This document shows positions 25,738-34,372 of a stretch of 52,395 bases of DNA, in pieces. The notes beneath the pieces were generated by a model, which searched no databases, was not told the DNA's origin, and worked only from the letters and a program-made list of their open reading frames with translations. Location of the stretch: the NCBI GenBank assembly GCA_038255255.1, contig JBBSLL010000023.1, positions 1 to 52,395 on the forward strand, read 5' to 3'. The DNA is from JBBQNY01 sp038255255 (GTDB lineage: Bacteria; Pseudomonadota; Gammaproteobacteria; Xanthomonadales; Ahniellaceae). A program made the translations under genes and the position numbers. Every line of letters begins with the position of its first letter. Positions within the stretch are counted from its first letter, which is position 1.

Positions 25738-26574
25738 TCACTCCGCACGTGCCCCGTCGACCTTGCCGGGAACCTGCACGATGCGCGTCTCTGGCCCCAG
25801 TGCCAATGCCGTGAGCGTGCCGCCCCACACGCAACCCGTGTCGAGCGCACGAACCCCGAGGCCAATGAGCAGCCCGAGCGTTGACCAATGGCCACACACG
25901 ACCGGCAGGTCGCGCACGGCATGACCCGGAACCTCGAACCAGGGATAGAGTCCGGCCTCTTGCGTGCCGGGCCTGTCCTTCTGGTCGAAGGCAATGCGGC
26001 CGCGCGGGTCGCAGAAGCGCATTCGCGTCATGACGTTGATGATGGCGCGCAGGCGATCGTTGCCGAGCAGGCGTGGCGACCAGGCAGCGGGCCGGTTTCC
26101 GTAGAGCTGTTGCAGGATCCGGCGATAGCGCTTGCCGCGCAGCGCCACCTCGACTTCGCGCGCGCGCTTTGCGGCGATGTCGAGCGTCCAGCGCGGCGCG
26201 AGCCCGGCGTGCACCATGGCGAAACCGATTTCGCGATCGAGGTGGAACAGGGGCTGCGCACGCAACCAGTCGAGCAGTTCGACGCGATCGTCCGCGAACA
26301 GGACACGCTGCAGGTCTGCGTTGACCTTGCGCTGGTCTTCCTCGCGCCGCTCCGAGATCGCAAGCAGCGACAGGTCGTGGTTGCCGAGGACGACCACGCT
26401 GTTGGCGGCAAGCGACTTGACCAGCCGCAATGTTTCCAGCGACTGCCCGCCGCGATTGACGAGGTCGCCGCAGAACCAGAGGCGATCGCAGGCAGGATCG
26501 AACCCGATCCGCTCGAGCAGTGCCTGCAGCGCGTCGTGGCAACCCTGCAGGTCGCCGATCGCCCAGGTCGTCAT
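25738..26574 (-). CDS. apaH: Symmetrical diadenosine tetraphosphatase
   Basis: ApaH hydrolyses Ap4A to ADP and removes Ap4A-type caps from RNA. The 278-aa protein carries the PPP-family metal motifs GDLQGCHDAL (near residue 7), GDLVNRG and GNHD. ATG 26574 (MTTWAIGDLQG) is preferred; the frame stays open to 26718 but that extension overlaps apaG. It is the last gene of the lptD-surA-pdxA-rsmA-apaG-apaH cluster, in the usual gammaproteobacterial order. Confidence 0.94.
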   Translation of the reverse strand: MTTWAIGDLQGCHDALQALLERIGFDPACDRLWFCGDLVNRGGQSLETLRLVKSLAANSVVVLGNHDLSLLAISERREEDQRKVNADLQRVLFADDRVELLDWLRAQPLFHLDREIGFAMVHAGLAPRWTLDIAAKRAREVEVALRGKRYRRILQQLYGNRPAAWSPRLLGNDRLRAIINVMTRMRFCDPRGRIAFDQKDRPGTQEAGLYPWFEVPGHAVRDLPVVCGHWSTLGLLIGLGVRALDTGCVWGGTLTALALGPETRIVQVPGKVDGARAE

Positions 26575-26626
26575 GCGTGGGTTCCGAAGGGTCGGCGCAG
26601 CGGTGTCTTTCGGATGCGCTGCTCGC

Positions 26627-27010
26627 TCAATGCAGTGTGCGCGGAACCGAGAGCGTGAACTCGGGAATGTCAGCGACGAAACGCGTGCCGTCATCGGCAA
26701 CCATCTCGTAGCTGCCACGCATCGTGCCTACTGCGGTTTCGAGGACTGCGCCGCTGGTGTACTCGAAGCCGTCGCCCGGACGCATCCAGGGTTGTTCGCC
26801 CACCACGCCGTCGCCACGCACTTCCTCGACCCGGCCGTTGCCGTGGGTGATGATCCAGTGCCGCGTGAGCAGGCGTGCGGCCATGTCGCCTTGGTTCTGC
26901 AGCGTGATGGTGTAGGCGAACACGAAACGATTCTCCGCCGGTGCGGACTGGTCGTCGAGAAATCGCGTGACCACGCGAATTTCTATGTGATAGGGATCGA
27001 ATTGCGTCAT
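26627..27010 (-). CDS. apaG: ApaG protein
   Basis: The 127-aa protein is the ApaG/DUF525 beta-sandwich: RFVFAYTITLQNQG, LTRHWIITHGNG, VVGEQPWMRPGDGFEYTSG and GTMRGSYEM are family signatures. The fold resembles fibronectin type III; its biochemical role in bacteria is not settled, though it has been linked to metal tolerance and pyrophosphate binding. It sits between rsmA and apaH, 31 bp after rsmA. Confidence 0.95.
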   Translation of the reverse strand: MTQFDPYHIEIRVVTRFLDDQSAPAENRFVFAYTITLQNQGDMAARLLTRHWIITHGNGRVEEVRGDGVVGEQPWMRPGDGFEYTSGAVLETAVGTMRGSYEMVADDGTRFVADIPEFTLSVPRTLH

Positions 27011-27041
27011 GCGTCGATTGTCGGCATAGCGGCCCCGCGAC

Positions 27042-27854
27042 TCAAGCGCGCGAAGGGGATCGGTTCATGTCCGGGCCAACGGAGCGGGCGAGGGCCAGCC
27101 ATGTCGGGACAGACAGCGTCTCCGCCCGGGCGACGGGTTCGATGCCGAGCGCGCGCAATCCTGTGTCGTCCACGATTCCCGACAGCGCGTTGTGCAAGGT
27201 CTTGCGGCGCTGTGCGAATCCGGCACGCACCACGCGGTCGAGTGCGCTGAAATCGATGTCGGCGATGTCAGCCGCCGACTTTGGCACCAGCCGCACGACC
27301 ATCGACTCGACCTTGGGCGCGGGCCGAAAAGCGCCCGGCGGCACATGCAGCAGGGGCTCCACCGAGCAGCGGGCCTGCAGCATCACGCTCAGGCGGCCGA
27401 AAGTCTTGCTCCCTGGTGCGGCGGCCATGCGCTCGACCACCTCGCGCTGCAGCATGAAGGTCATGTCGGTGATCGCGTCCGCGTGGGCCAGCGCGTGGAA
27501 CAGCATCGGCGTGGAAATGTTGTAGGGGAGGTTCCCGACCAGACGCAGCGGTTGCGGATGCATGCGGCTGAAGTCGACCTTGAGCGCGTCGGACTCGATG
27601 AGCGTGAGGTCGCCATGGCGCGGCGCCTCGGCGCGCAGCCAAGCCGCGAGATCACGGTCCAGTTCGATGGCGGTGAGCGAGCCGACGCGATCGAGCAGCG
27701 GAAAGGTCAGCGCGCCCTGGCCGGGTCCGATTTCAACCAGCGTCTGGCCGGGGCGCGGGGCGATGGCTGCGACGATCCTCGACACCACATCGGGATCGCA
27801 CAGGAAGTTCTGGCCGAAGCGCTTGCGCGCCTTGTGTTCGAACGGATCGGTCAC
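27042..27854 (-). CDS. rsmA: 16S rRNA (adenine(1518)-N6/adenine(1519)-N6)-dimethyltransferase
   Basis: RsmA (KsgA) dimethylates two adjacent adenines near the 3' end of 16S rRNA late in 30S assembly. The 270-aa protein has the start KARKRFGQNFL, SAM-binding motif EIGPGQGALT, acidic loop ELDRDL and the catalytic NLPYNIS. It starts at GTG 27854, overlapping the pdxA stop by GTGA. A much longer open frame upstream is antisense or out of frame to pdxA and is not coding. Confidence 0.95.
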   Translation of the reverse strand: MTDPFEHKARKRFGQNFLCDPDVVSRIVAAIAPRPGQTLVEIGPGQGALTFPLLDRVGSLTAIELDRDLAAWLRAEAPRHGDLTLIESDALKVDFSRMHPQPLRLVGNLPYNISTPMLFHALAHADAITDMTFMLQREVVERMAAAPGSKTFGRLSVMLQARCSVEPLLHVPPGAFRPAPKVESMVVRLVPKSAADIADIDFSALDRVVRAGFAQRRKTLHNALSGIVDDTGLRALGIEPVARAETLSVPTWLALARSVGPDMNRSPSRA

Positions 27855-28837
27855 GCCTGCGTCCGGTTGCGCGTCGCGAGATCGACCGCGAGGTCCACCG
27901 CTGCGAAAAGACTCGACGGATCCCCGCGCCCCGCCGCCGCGCTGTCGAGCGCAACACCGTGGTCGACCGACGTGCGCACGAAGGGCAGCCCGAGGGTCAC
28001 GTTTACCGCGTGTCCGAATCCCGCGTGCTTGAGCACCGGCAGCGCCTGGTCGTGATACATCGCGAGGACCGCATCGAACGCCCCAAGGCGCGCGGGAACG
28101 AATGCCGTGTCGGCCGCCAGCGGCCCGCTCGCGTCGACGCCCCGCGCGCGCAACAGCGCGATGGCCGGCGCGACGGCATCGATTTCCTCCCGCCCCAGAT
28201 GGCCGTTCTCGCCGGCGTGCGGGTTGAGCCCGAGTACCGCGATGCGCGGGGTAGCGAGCCCGAAGCGTTGGCGCAGTCCTTCGTGCAACAGCAGGCCGGC
28301 CTGGAAAACGCTTGCGACAGTGATGGCGTGGGGTACTTTCGCCAGCGGCAGGTGCGTTGTGACCAGTGCAACCCTCAGCGAACCCGCCACCAGCAGCATC
28401 AATGGCAATGCGTGGCTGCGATCGCCGAAAAATTCCGTGTGTCCGGTGAACGCCACGCCCGCGTCGTTGATCACCCCCTTGTGTACCGGTGCGGTGACGA
28501 CGCCCTCGAAAGTTCCGTCGAGGCACCCGTCGCAGGCGCGTGCCAGCGTATCGATGACGAAGGCGACATTGCCTGGATCGAGCGACCCGGGTTGCACCGG
28601 GTTGCGGAGAGCCACCGGCTGCACGGCGAGGCTGCCGGCGACATGCGCGAATGCCATCGTCCCGGGCGCCAGCTCGATGATGCGCAACGGCAGGCTCGCC
28701 CTTGCTGCCGTCGAGCGCAGCAATTCCGGATCGCAAAAAACCGTCAACGACGCGGCAACGGGCCGCTGCGCGAGACGAACCAGCAACTCGGGGCCCACGC
28801 CCGCCGGCTCGCCGGCTGTCAGCGCCAGGCGAACCAT
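27851..28837 (-). CDS. pdxA: 4-hydroxythreonine-4-phosphate dehydrogenase
   Basis: PdxA oxidises 4-phosphohydroxy-L-threonine in vitamin B6 synthesis. The 328-aa protein shows TAGEPAGVGPEL at the N-terminus, the zinc ligand region FTGHTEFFGD, the second ligand in MYHDQALPVLKH and the third in TSVDHGVALD. ATG 28837 is chosen because the longer frame upstream overlaps surA. It lies 19 bp after surA and overlaps rsmA by 4 bp, so the cluster is probably one transcript. PLP from this pathway is needed by the aminotransferase and GcvPB encoded in the same window. Confidence 0.95.
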   Translation of the reverse strand: MVRLALTAGEPAGVGPELLVRLAQRPVAASLTVFCDPELLRSTAARASLPLRIIELAPGTMAFAHVAGSLAVQPVALRNPVQPGSLDPGNVAFVIDTLARACDGCLDGTFEGVVTAPVHKGVINDAGVAFTGHTEFFGDRSHALPLMLLVAGSLRVALVTTHLPLAKVPHAITVASVFQAGLLLHEGLRQRFGLATPRIAVLGLNPHAGENGHLGREEIDAVAPAIALLRARGVDASGPLAADTAFVPARLGAFDAVLAMYHDQALPVLKHAGFGHAVNVTLGLPFVRTSVDHGVALDSAAAGRGDPSSLFAAVDLAVDLATRNRTQA

Positions 28838-28856
28838 GTTCAGGGGTTCGAGTGCC

Positions 28857-30305
28857 TCACTGACGCGGCGTGTCGGCGCGCGTCGGCAGGTTGTCGCCGA
28901 TCGTATCCTTTTCGTCATCCGTTTCCACAGCCGCCGCGTCCGCGTCCGACGTGATGGACGTGTCGGTGAGGATCGACGCGGACTTCTTCGGCTGACCAGG
29001 CAGGTCGCCCTCCAGCCGGTTCTCGACGTAGGCCTCTCCGCGCAGCTGTCGCAGGAAAGAGGCGTACTCCTCTTCGGACTTGCGTGCGCGCACCGCATCG
29101 CGCGCGCGGGTCCGCGACATTTCTTCGGAGCGATCGCGTTGCCGTTCGCCGATCCGCTGCATCACGTGCCAGCCTGCGTCGGTCTTGAAGGGCTCGCTGA
29201 GTTCCTGATCCTTGAGCGCGACGATCTTCTCGCCCACCAGAGTTCCGTACGCTTCGGCCGGGAACCAGTCCATGTCGCCGCCCAGCCCCCCGGTGGCCTT
29301 GTCGTCGGAAAAGTCGCGCGCGAGCTTGGCAAAGTCTTCGCCCGTCTTGAGGCGCTCGTGGAGGTCGCGGATGGTTCGCTCCGCCTCCTCCTCGGTAACC
29401 AGCTCGGTTGGCCGGATCAGGATGTGCCGCGCGTGATACTCCTGCGCCAGCTCCTGCTGGCTGTCGCGTTGATCGACCAGCTTGAGCAGGTGGAAGCCAC
29501 TAGGCCCGCGCATCGGTCGCGACACTTCGCCCTTGGAAAGTGTCCCCACCGCGTCGGTGAACAACTCGGGCACTTCATCGTAACTGCGCCAGCCGAGGTC
29601 GCCGCCTTCCAGCGCCTGTGGGCCATCCGAGTACTTGATCGCGGTGGCTGCGAAGTCCGCGCCTGCAGCGATCTCGCGGGCGGCGGACTCCATCTTCGCC
29701 GCCGCGGCTGTCACCTGCTGCTCATCCGCGTTCTCGGGCAGCGTCACTACGATGTGCGCCAGCCGGACTTCACCGCTCTTGAGCGTGCCCGAGGCAAGCA
29801 GGTTTTCGATTTCCGTATCGGTGACGTTGACCTGGGATTGCGTATAACGCTGGCGCAGCCGCTGCGCGAGGAGCTCCTCACGGAACGCGCGACGGAACTC
29901 GTCCGGGCTCAGCCCCTGCTGCTGCAGCGAAGCCGCCATCTGTTCGACCGTGATGCCGTTCTGTTCCGCCAGCCGTCCTAGCGACTGCTGGAATTCGGCG
30001 TCGCTGATGCGGATGCCCGTGTCGTTCGCGCGCTGCACCTGCAGTTGCATGATGATCAGGCGCTGCAGGACCTGCTTGGCCAGCACGTCGCGCGGCGGCA
30101 GCTGCCCTCCTGCACCGTACTGCGCCTCGATGTTCGTGATGGCGCGGTCCAGCTCGCTCTTGAGAATGACGTCGTCGTTCACCACCGCGACGATGCGGTC
30201 GAGGCTGTCGTCGGCCTCAGGCAACAACGCCTGTGCGTGCAAGCCGGGCGCGGACAACGCACCCGTTCCCAACATCAGCAGCGAAGCGAGGAGCGATCGA
30301 TTCAT
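28857..30305 (-). CDS. surA: Peptidylprolyl isomerase/outer membrane protein chaperone SurA
   Basis: SurA is the periplasmic chaperone that escorts unfolded outer membrane proteins, LptD included, to the BAM complex. The 482-aa protein has a signal peptide (to about A26), the SurA N-domain (about 30-170; IVAVVNDDVILKSELDRAI, QRLIIMQLQVQRA) and two parvulin domains beginning near RLAHIVVTLP (181) and ARHILIRPTE (292). The C-terminus has an acidic extension of about 50 residues beyond the E. coli pattern. ATG 30305 is chosen because the frame upstream is antisense sequence. lptD lies upstream across a gap holding a hairpin repeat. Confidence 0.94.
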   Translation of the reverse strand: MNRSLLASLLMLGTGALSAPGLHAQALLPEADDSLDRIVAVVNDDVILKSELDRAITNIEAQYGAGGQLPPRDVLAKQVLQRLIIMQLQVQRANDTGIRISDAEFQQSLGRLAEQNGITVEQMAASLQQQGLSPDEFRRAFREELLAQRLRQRYTQSQVNVTDTEIENLLASGTLKSGEVRLAHIVVTLPENADEQQVTAAAAKMESAAREIAAGADFAATAIKYSDGPQALEGGDLGWRSYDEVPELFTDAVGTLSKGEVSRPMRGPSGFHLLKLVDQRDSQQELAQEYHARHILIRPTELVTEEEAERTIRDLHERLKTGEDFAKLARDFSDDKATGGLGGDMDWFPAEAYGTLVGEKIVALKDQELSEPFKTDAGWHVMQRIGERQRDRSEEMSRTRARDAVRARKSEEEYASFLRQLRGEAYVENRLEGDLPGQPKKSASILTDTSITSDADAAAVETDDEKDTIGDNLPTRADTPRQ

Positions 30306-30396
30306 GGCTACGGTGTTCTCTTGCAGGGCGCGGGGGTCCGGTGTCGGACAACGGGGGATGCTGCGCAGTTCCGGGTGACGGGCCGGCTTCGCATGG

Positions 30397-30470
30397 TGGC
30401 GGAAGGCGGGATCGCCTTGCCTCCGGTTGAAGCCTTTAATCCTGCGGCAAGGCGATCCCGCCTTCCGCCA
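30397..30470 (+). repeat. Hairpin repeat with conserved loop, copy C
   Basis: A perfect 25-bp stem (30397-30421 with 30446-30470) encloses a 24-nt loop containing TGAAGCCTTTAATCCTGC, the loop core also found at 14698-14755 and 14832-14891. The stem has the ATCGCCTTGCC segment shared with copy B and extends further out (TGGCGGAAGGCGGG). It lies between lptD and surA, both transcribed leftward, so it would be in their shared transcript if they are co-transcribed. Confidence 0.85.
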
Positions 30471-30520
30471 CAGGCAATGGCAGTTCTCCACCCGCCAGGC
30501 TGCGCCGTCAACGACAGGCG

Positions 30521-32746
30521 TCAGCGATAGCCCAGAATAGCACGCGACAAAAAGTCCTCGGCGTCGCGGCCGATGGATCCGAGCCCCTTGAGCTCCAGTT
30601 CGACGAAGATCGAATTGTTGCTGTCCCCTTCGAAAGTGCGCACGTAGTGACGGCCCAATACCCTCACCGCGAAGCAGCAGGACTGGTACTCGATGCCGCC
30701 GAAGGCCTCCAGCGTGCGCTGCTCGGGCAGGGAATAGAGCCACCGGGCCACCAGATGCCAGCGTTCTCCCAGCGGGACGGCAATCGAGCCATCGAGTTGC
30801 TCGAGCAGGTCGCGACGATACCGGTAGCTCAGGTTCGCGACGCTGCGCGCGCCGAAGCGCCGTTGCACCCGAAAGGAAGAGAGGTCGGTGCGGTCCGTTT
30901 CGGGGTCCCACTGCTGGGAGACCGCGACGCGCCAGCGGTCGTCGAGGCGGACATCGATCTCGCCCACGTAGGCCGACTGCGAGAAATCGCGGGGCGCGAC
31001 GCCCGGCAGCTGCACGCGCTGTTCGTCGAAATAACGGATTTGCCCGATGGACGCGCGCGCGATCTCGTCGCCGCTGGAAGCATCGAACAATGACGTGGTC
31101 AACGCCGCCGTCAGCTGGTTCGCATCGGCCTGGCGGTCTGCGCCCGCGAACCGGTTGGTGCGGAACAGTTGTCCGAAGCCGAAAGTGAGTTCCTGGGTGT
31201 CGAACAGCGGAAGGTGGTCCTGTTCCCGGAAGGGCACGTACAGGTAATAGAGGCGCGGTTCCAGCGTCTGCCGGAAGTTGCGGTCGAACCAGGTCACGTT
31301 GCGTTCGAAGATCAGTCCCGCATCGAGGCTCGCGATCGGGGTGCTGCGCGTTGGTGTGTCCCGCAACTGGTCTTCGAGCTCGTAATTGGTCTGGCGCACC
31401 GCGAATTCCGGACGCACGTACCAGCCGCTGCGCTCGATCGGAAACCGCACGTAGGGCATGACATCGATGCGCGTTCCTTCGATCGCGTCCTGCTTGCTGA
31501 AGACCGTGGCTTCGCTGCGCACGCCGGCCACCAGCCACGGCTGGAAGGCCTTTTCGGCATCGAAGGTCACTCGGGGCAGGCGGCGATACGGCTCCGAATC
31601 GCGCGTGAGGCGCGGATCCGTGACCTGGTAGTCGTCGCCACCGAACGCGAAATTCCACCAGTCGCCGCGACCGCGGAAATAGGCATACGAGGGCAGGAGC
31701 GTGGTGGACGCGCCGTGCAGGCTGTCGCCCAGGTCTTCGAAGTAGCGATCGTCGGAAACGCGGTTGAGGTTGGCCGTAAGCTGGTAGTTCGGGCCGAACG
31801 AGCCGAAATGCTCCACGTGGTAGCTGTAGCGGTCGCGGCCCGCCTCGTCGTCATCCGGAAGGTACGTTCCCGTGACCAGACCGCGTTGCTGCGGATAGAG
31901 GTACCGGAACTCGCCGCCGAGCTGGAACCCGCGGTCCGTGATGATTCGCGGATAGAGCGTGGCGTCGTAGTTGGGCGCGATGTTGAAGTAGTACGGCAGG
32001 GTCAGGTCGAAGCCGCCGTTGCTGCCGCTGCCGATCTGGGGATAGAGCAGCCCGCTCTTGCGCTCCTCGCGCAGCGGAAACGTGGCGTACGGCAGATAGA
32101 GCAGCGGGACGCCCTTGAAGCGCAGCGTGAGGTCCCGGCCAACGCCGACGTTGCGCGCGTCGTCGGTGTCGATGCGCGACGCTTCGATTGCCCAGTCGCG
32201 CGACTGCGGAGGGCAGGTCGAGTAGTTGACGTCGAAGAAGCGCCGGCGGTTCTCGTCCAGTACTTCAGCACGGGAGGCCGAACCGTTCGCACCCGAATCG
32301 ATGATGCGGTAACGGACTTCGTCGAGTTGCGTGGTGCCCGCTTCGAGCTGGCTGCGCACGCGCGCGCCGCGCACGAACAGGCGCTCGTCGTGGTAACGCA
32401 CGTTGCCCTGCGCGTCGACCAGATCCCTGCCGCGGTCGTAGTCGACCACGTCGGCCTCGATGCGCTGGTCCGCGCGCTCGATCTCGACGTTGCCCTCGAG
32501 CCGCAACTTCTCGCGCGACTCGCCGGTGACCGTTGTCGCATGCAGGTCGGTCGTCGCGGTATCCCGCTCGCTGGTCTTGCCTGCGCCGGGCCGGTACTGG
32601 TCCAGCGCCGGATCCTTGAGGCACAGACGCGCAGCGCGAGCGGCTTCGAAATCGTCAGAAGGTCCTTGCGCGAACGCCGTCGTGGCATAACCGAGCGAGA
32701 GGGCGAGGGCAAGCACCAGGGGACGCTGACGCAAAGGTCGAAGCAC
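30521..32746 (-). CDS. lptD: LPS assembly outer membrane protein LptD
   Basis: LptD, with LptE, inserts lipopolysaccharide into the outer leaflet. The 741-aa protein has a signal peptide (to about A26), an N-terminal LptA-like beta-jellyroll (REKLRLEGNVEIERADQRI, DLVDAQGNVRYHDE) and a large C-terminal barrel. The four cysteines of the disulfide-controlled assembly are recognisable: C42, C178 and the adjacent pair C690/C691 in YQSCCF, so non-consecutive disulfides as in E. coli are possible. The start is GTG 32746. It heads the conserved lptD-surA-pdxA-rsmA-apaG-apaH cluster. Confidence 0.95.
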   Translation of the reverse strand: MLRPLRQRPLVLALALSLGYATTAFAQGPSDDFEAARAARLCLKDPALDQYRPGAGKTSERDTATTDLHATTVTGESREKLRLEGNVEIERADQRIEADVVDYDRGRDLVDAQGNVRYHDERLFVRGARVRSQLEAGTTQLDEVRYRIIDSGANGSASRAEVLDENRRRFFDVNYSTCPPQSRDWAIEASRIDTDDARNVGVGRDLTLRFKGVPLLYLPYATFPLREERKSGLLYPQIGSGSNGGFDLTLPYYFNIAPNYDATLYPRIITDRGFQLGGEFRYLYPQQRGLVTGTYLPDDDEAGRDRYSYHVEHFGSFGPNYQLTANLNRVSDDRYFEDLGDSLHGASTTLLPSYAYFRGRGDWWNFAFGGDDYQVTDPRLTRDSEPYRRLPRVTFDAEKAFQPWLVAGVRSEATVFSKQDAIEGTRIDVMPYVRFPIERSGWYVRPEFAVRQTNYELEDQLRDTPTRSTPIASLDAGLIFERNVTWFDRNFRQTLEPRLYYLYVPFREQDHLPLFDTQELTFGFGQLFRTNRFAGADRQADANQLTAALTTSLFDASSGDEIARASIGQIRYFDEQRVQLPGVAPRDFSQSAYVGEIDVRLDDRWRVAVSQQWDPETDRTDLSSFRVQRRFGARSVANLSYRYRRDLLEQLDGSIAVPLGERWHLVARWLYSLPEQRTLEAFGGIEYQSCCFAVRVLGRHYVRTFEGDSNNSIFVELELKGLGSIGRDAEDFLSRAILGYR

Positions 32747-32856
32747 AGGCGTTCCAGCGGCGAGTCAGCGCGTAAGCTTGCCGAAAACCTGCGGCCCGGG
32801 CAATGTAAACCGCGTGCGGACCGGGGCGCCGCGTGAAAATCTTCGCGCCGTCGCGG

Positions 32857-33780
32857 TCAGGCAGCGAAAAGCGCGGTGACGTGCGCGTGGGTGCACTCGC
32901 GCAAGGCAGTGAGGCTGTAGCCGCCTTCGAGCGCGGAAACGATCCTGCCTTCGCTGTGCCGTTCCGCCAGCGTCACCAGCTCCCGGGTCAGCCACGCATA
33001 GTCGTCCGATTCGAGGTTGAGGTTCGCGAGCGGATCGAGCCTGTGCGCGTCGAAACCGGCTGAAACCAGGACGAGGTCAGGCGCGAAGGCATCGATCGCC
33101 GGCAAGCCGACCTGCGTCCATGCCTGCGCGAACTCGCGGCTGCCGCTTCCCGGAGGCAACGGCAGGTTGACGAGGTTGCCGACGCCGAGCTCTGACGCGG
33201 CCCCGGTGCCAGGGTAAAGCGGCGACTGGTGGCTCGACACATACAGCACGCGCGCGTCGCTCGCGAAAATGTCCTGCGTGCCGTTGCCATGGTGCACATC
33301 GAAATCGATGACAGCGACGCGGTTCACGTCCGCGCGGGCGAGGGCGTGGGCCGCGCCCACTGCAATGCTGTTGAACAGGCAGAACCCCATCGGCAGCTTC
33401 CCCGTCGCATGGTGTCCGGGGGGGCGGACCGCGCAAAACGCGCGGCGCGGGTCAGCCACATCGGCGAACACCGCATCGATGGCGGCGACCACGGCGCCCG
33501 CGGCGCGAAGCGCGGCTTCGAGCGAACCCGGCGACATCGCGGTGTCCGGATCGAGCCGCAGGGTGCCGCTCTCCGGAGCGGCGTCGAAGATCGTCGCAAC
33601 CATGGCCACGTCGTGGACCCGTTCGAGCTGCTCGCGCGTGGCGACCGGCGCCTGGTGGTGGCGCAGGTTCGAAAACCCGGGCGAGAGCAACGCTTCCATG
33701 ACCGCGGCGAGTCGCGCGGGCGACTCGGGATGGCCGGGGCCCGGTTCGTGGGCGAGGCAAGCGGCGTGCGTGAAAATCAC
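32857..33780 (-). CDS. Histone deacetylase family protein (acetoin utilisation/acetylpolyamine amidohydrolase-like)
   Basis: The 307-aa protein has the arginase/deacetylase fold with class II HDAC-like motifs: VRPPGHHA (active-site H123/H124), the zinc ligand block DFDVHHGNGTQ (D159-H163) and LVSAGFDAH. Bacterial members deacetylate small molecules or protein lysines; the substrate cannot be read from motifs. The GTG start at 33780 begins right at the conserved strand VIFTHAACLAHEPG and leaves 25 bp to the upstream gene; a possible ATG at 33861 would overlap that gene and adds unrelated sequence. It is probably co-transcribed with the adenosyltransferase. Confidence 0.88.
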   Translation of the reverse strand: MIFTHAACLAHEPGPGHPESPARLAAVMEALLSPGFSNLRHHQAPVATREQLERVHDVAMVATIFDAAPESGTLRLDPDTAMSPGSLEAALRAAGAVVAAIDAVFADVADPRRAFCAVRPPGHHATGKLPMGFCLFNSIAVGAAHALARADVNRVAVIDFDVHHGNGTQDIFASDARVLYVSSHQSPLYPGTGAASELGVGNLVNLPLPPGSGSREFAQAWTQVGLPAIDAFAPDLVLVSAGFDAHRLDPLANLNLESDDYAWLTRELVTLAERHSEGRIVSALEGGYSLTALRECTHAHVTALFAA

Positions 33781-33805
33781 GAGGCGCCAGGCGCCATCGA
33801 AGTGT

Positions 33806-34363
33806 TCAACCGCGCGGCCGACGTTCGTGCCGCCACAGTACCTCGCTGGCGCCCGCTTCACGGGCGAGCACGCGCGCGATCACGAACAGGAGATCCGAAA
33901 GCCGGTTGAGATAGCGGATCGCCTGCGGCCTCACGGCATCCACGCGCGCGAGCCGCAGCGTCTCGCGCTCGGCGCGGCGGCATACCGTGCGCGCGACGTG
34001 GCACGCCGCAGCGGCGGCGCTGCCGCCAGGCAGGATGAATTCCTTGAGCGCGGGCAGCGGCTCGTTGAATGCATCGAGGCGCCGCTCTATCCGCGAAATA
34101 TCATCATCGTCGATGGCACTGGCGCCGGGAATGCACAGCTCCCCGCCGAGGTCGAAAAGTTCGTGCTGCACTTCGACTAGGCACTCGCGAACCGCTTCGG
34201 GCAGGGTATCTGCCAGCACCATGCCGATGGCGCTGTTGAGCTCATCGACGGTGCCATAAGCCTCGACGCGCGGATGTTCCTTGTCTACGCGGGTGCCGTC
34301 GCCGAGCCCGGTCGTGCCGTCGTCGCCGGTGCGCGTGTAGATCTTCGAAAGGCGCTTGCCCAT
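33806..34363 (-). CDS. Cob(I)alamin adenosyltransferase, PduO type
   Basis: The enzyme moves adenosyl from ATP onto cobalamin to make coenzyme B12. The 185-aa protein has the ATP loop KIYTRTGDDGTTGLGDGTR (about 7-25), YGTVDELNSAIG, and the core helix block LPGGSAAAAACHVARTVCRRAER. The family is frequent beside B12-dependent enzymes such as methylmalonyl-CoA mutase. None is visible here, but the methylcitrate genes at the other end show that this organism handles propionyl-CoA by a B12-independent route as well. It starts 9 bp after the DUF6580 gene. Confidence 0.93.
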   Translation of the reverse strand: MGKRLSKIYTRTGDDGTTGLGDGTRVDKEHPRVEAYGTVDELNSAIGMVLADTLPEAVRECLVEVQHELFDLGGELCIPGASAIDDDDISRIERRLDAFNEPLPALKEFILPGGSAAAAACHVARTVCRRAERETLRLARVDAVRPQAIRYLNRLSDLLFVIARVLAREAGASEVLWRHERRPRG

Positions 34364-34372
34364 GTGCCAGTG

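Noticed and set aside
28107..29981. A 624-codon plus-strand frame opposite pdxA and surA
   Set aside because: It lies antisense to two conserved genes and lacks any domain.
30306..31658. A long in-frame N-terminal extension of surA
   Set aside because: The extension is lptD DNA read in another frame and the hairpin repeat; the signal peptide starts at 30305.
32857..33861. ATG start at 33861 for the deacetylase-like gene
   Set aside because: It would overlap the adenosyltransferase gene and adds unrelated residues; the conserved fold begins at the GTG 33780.
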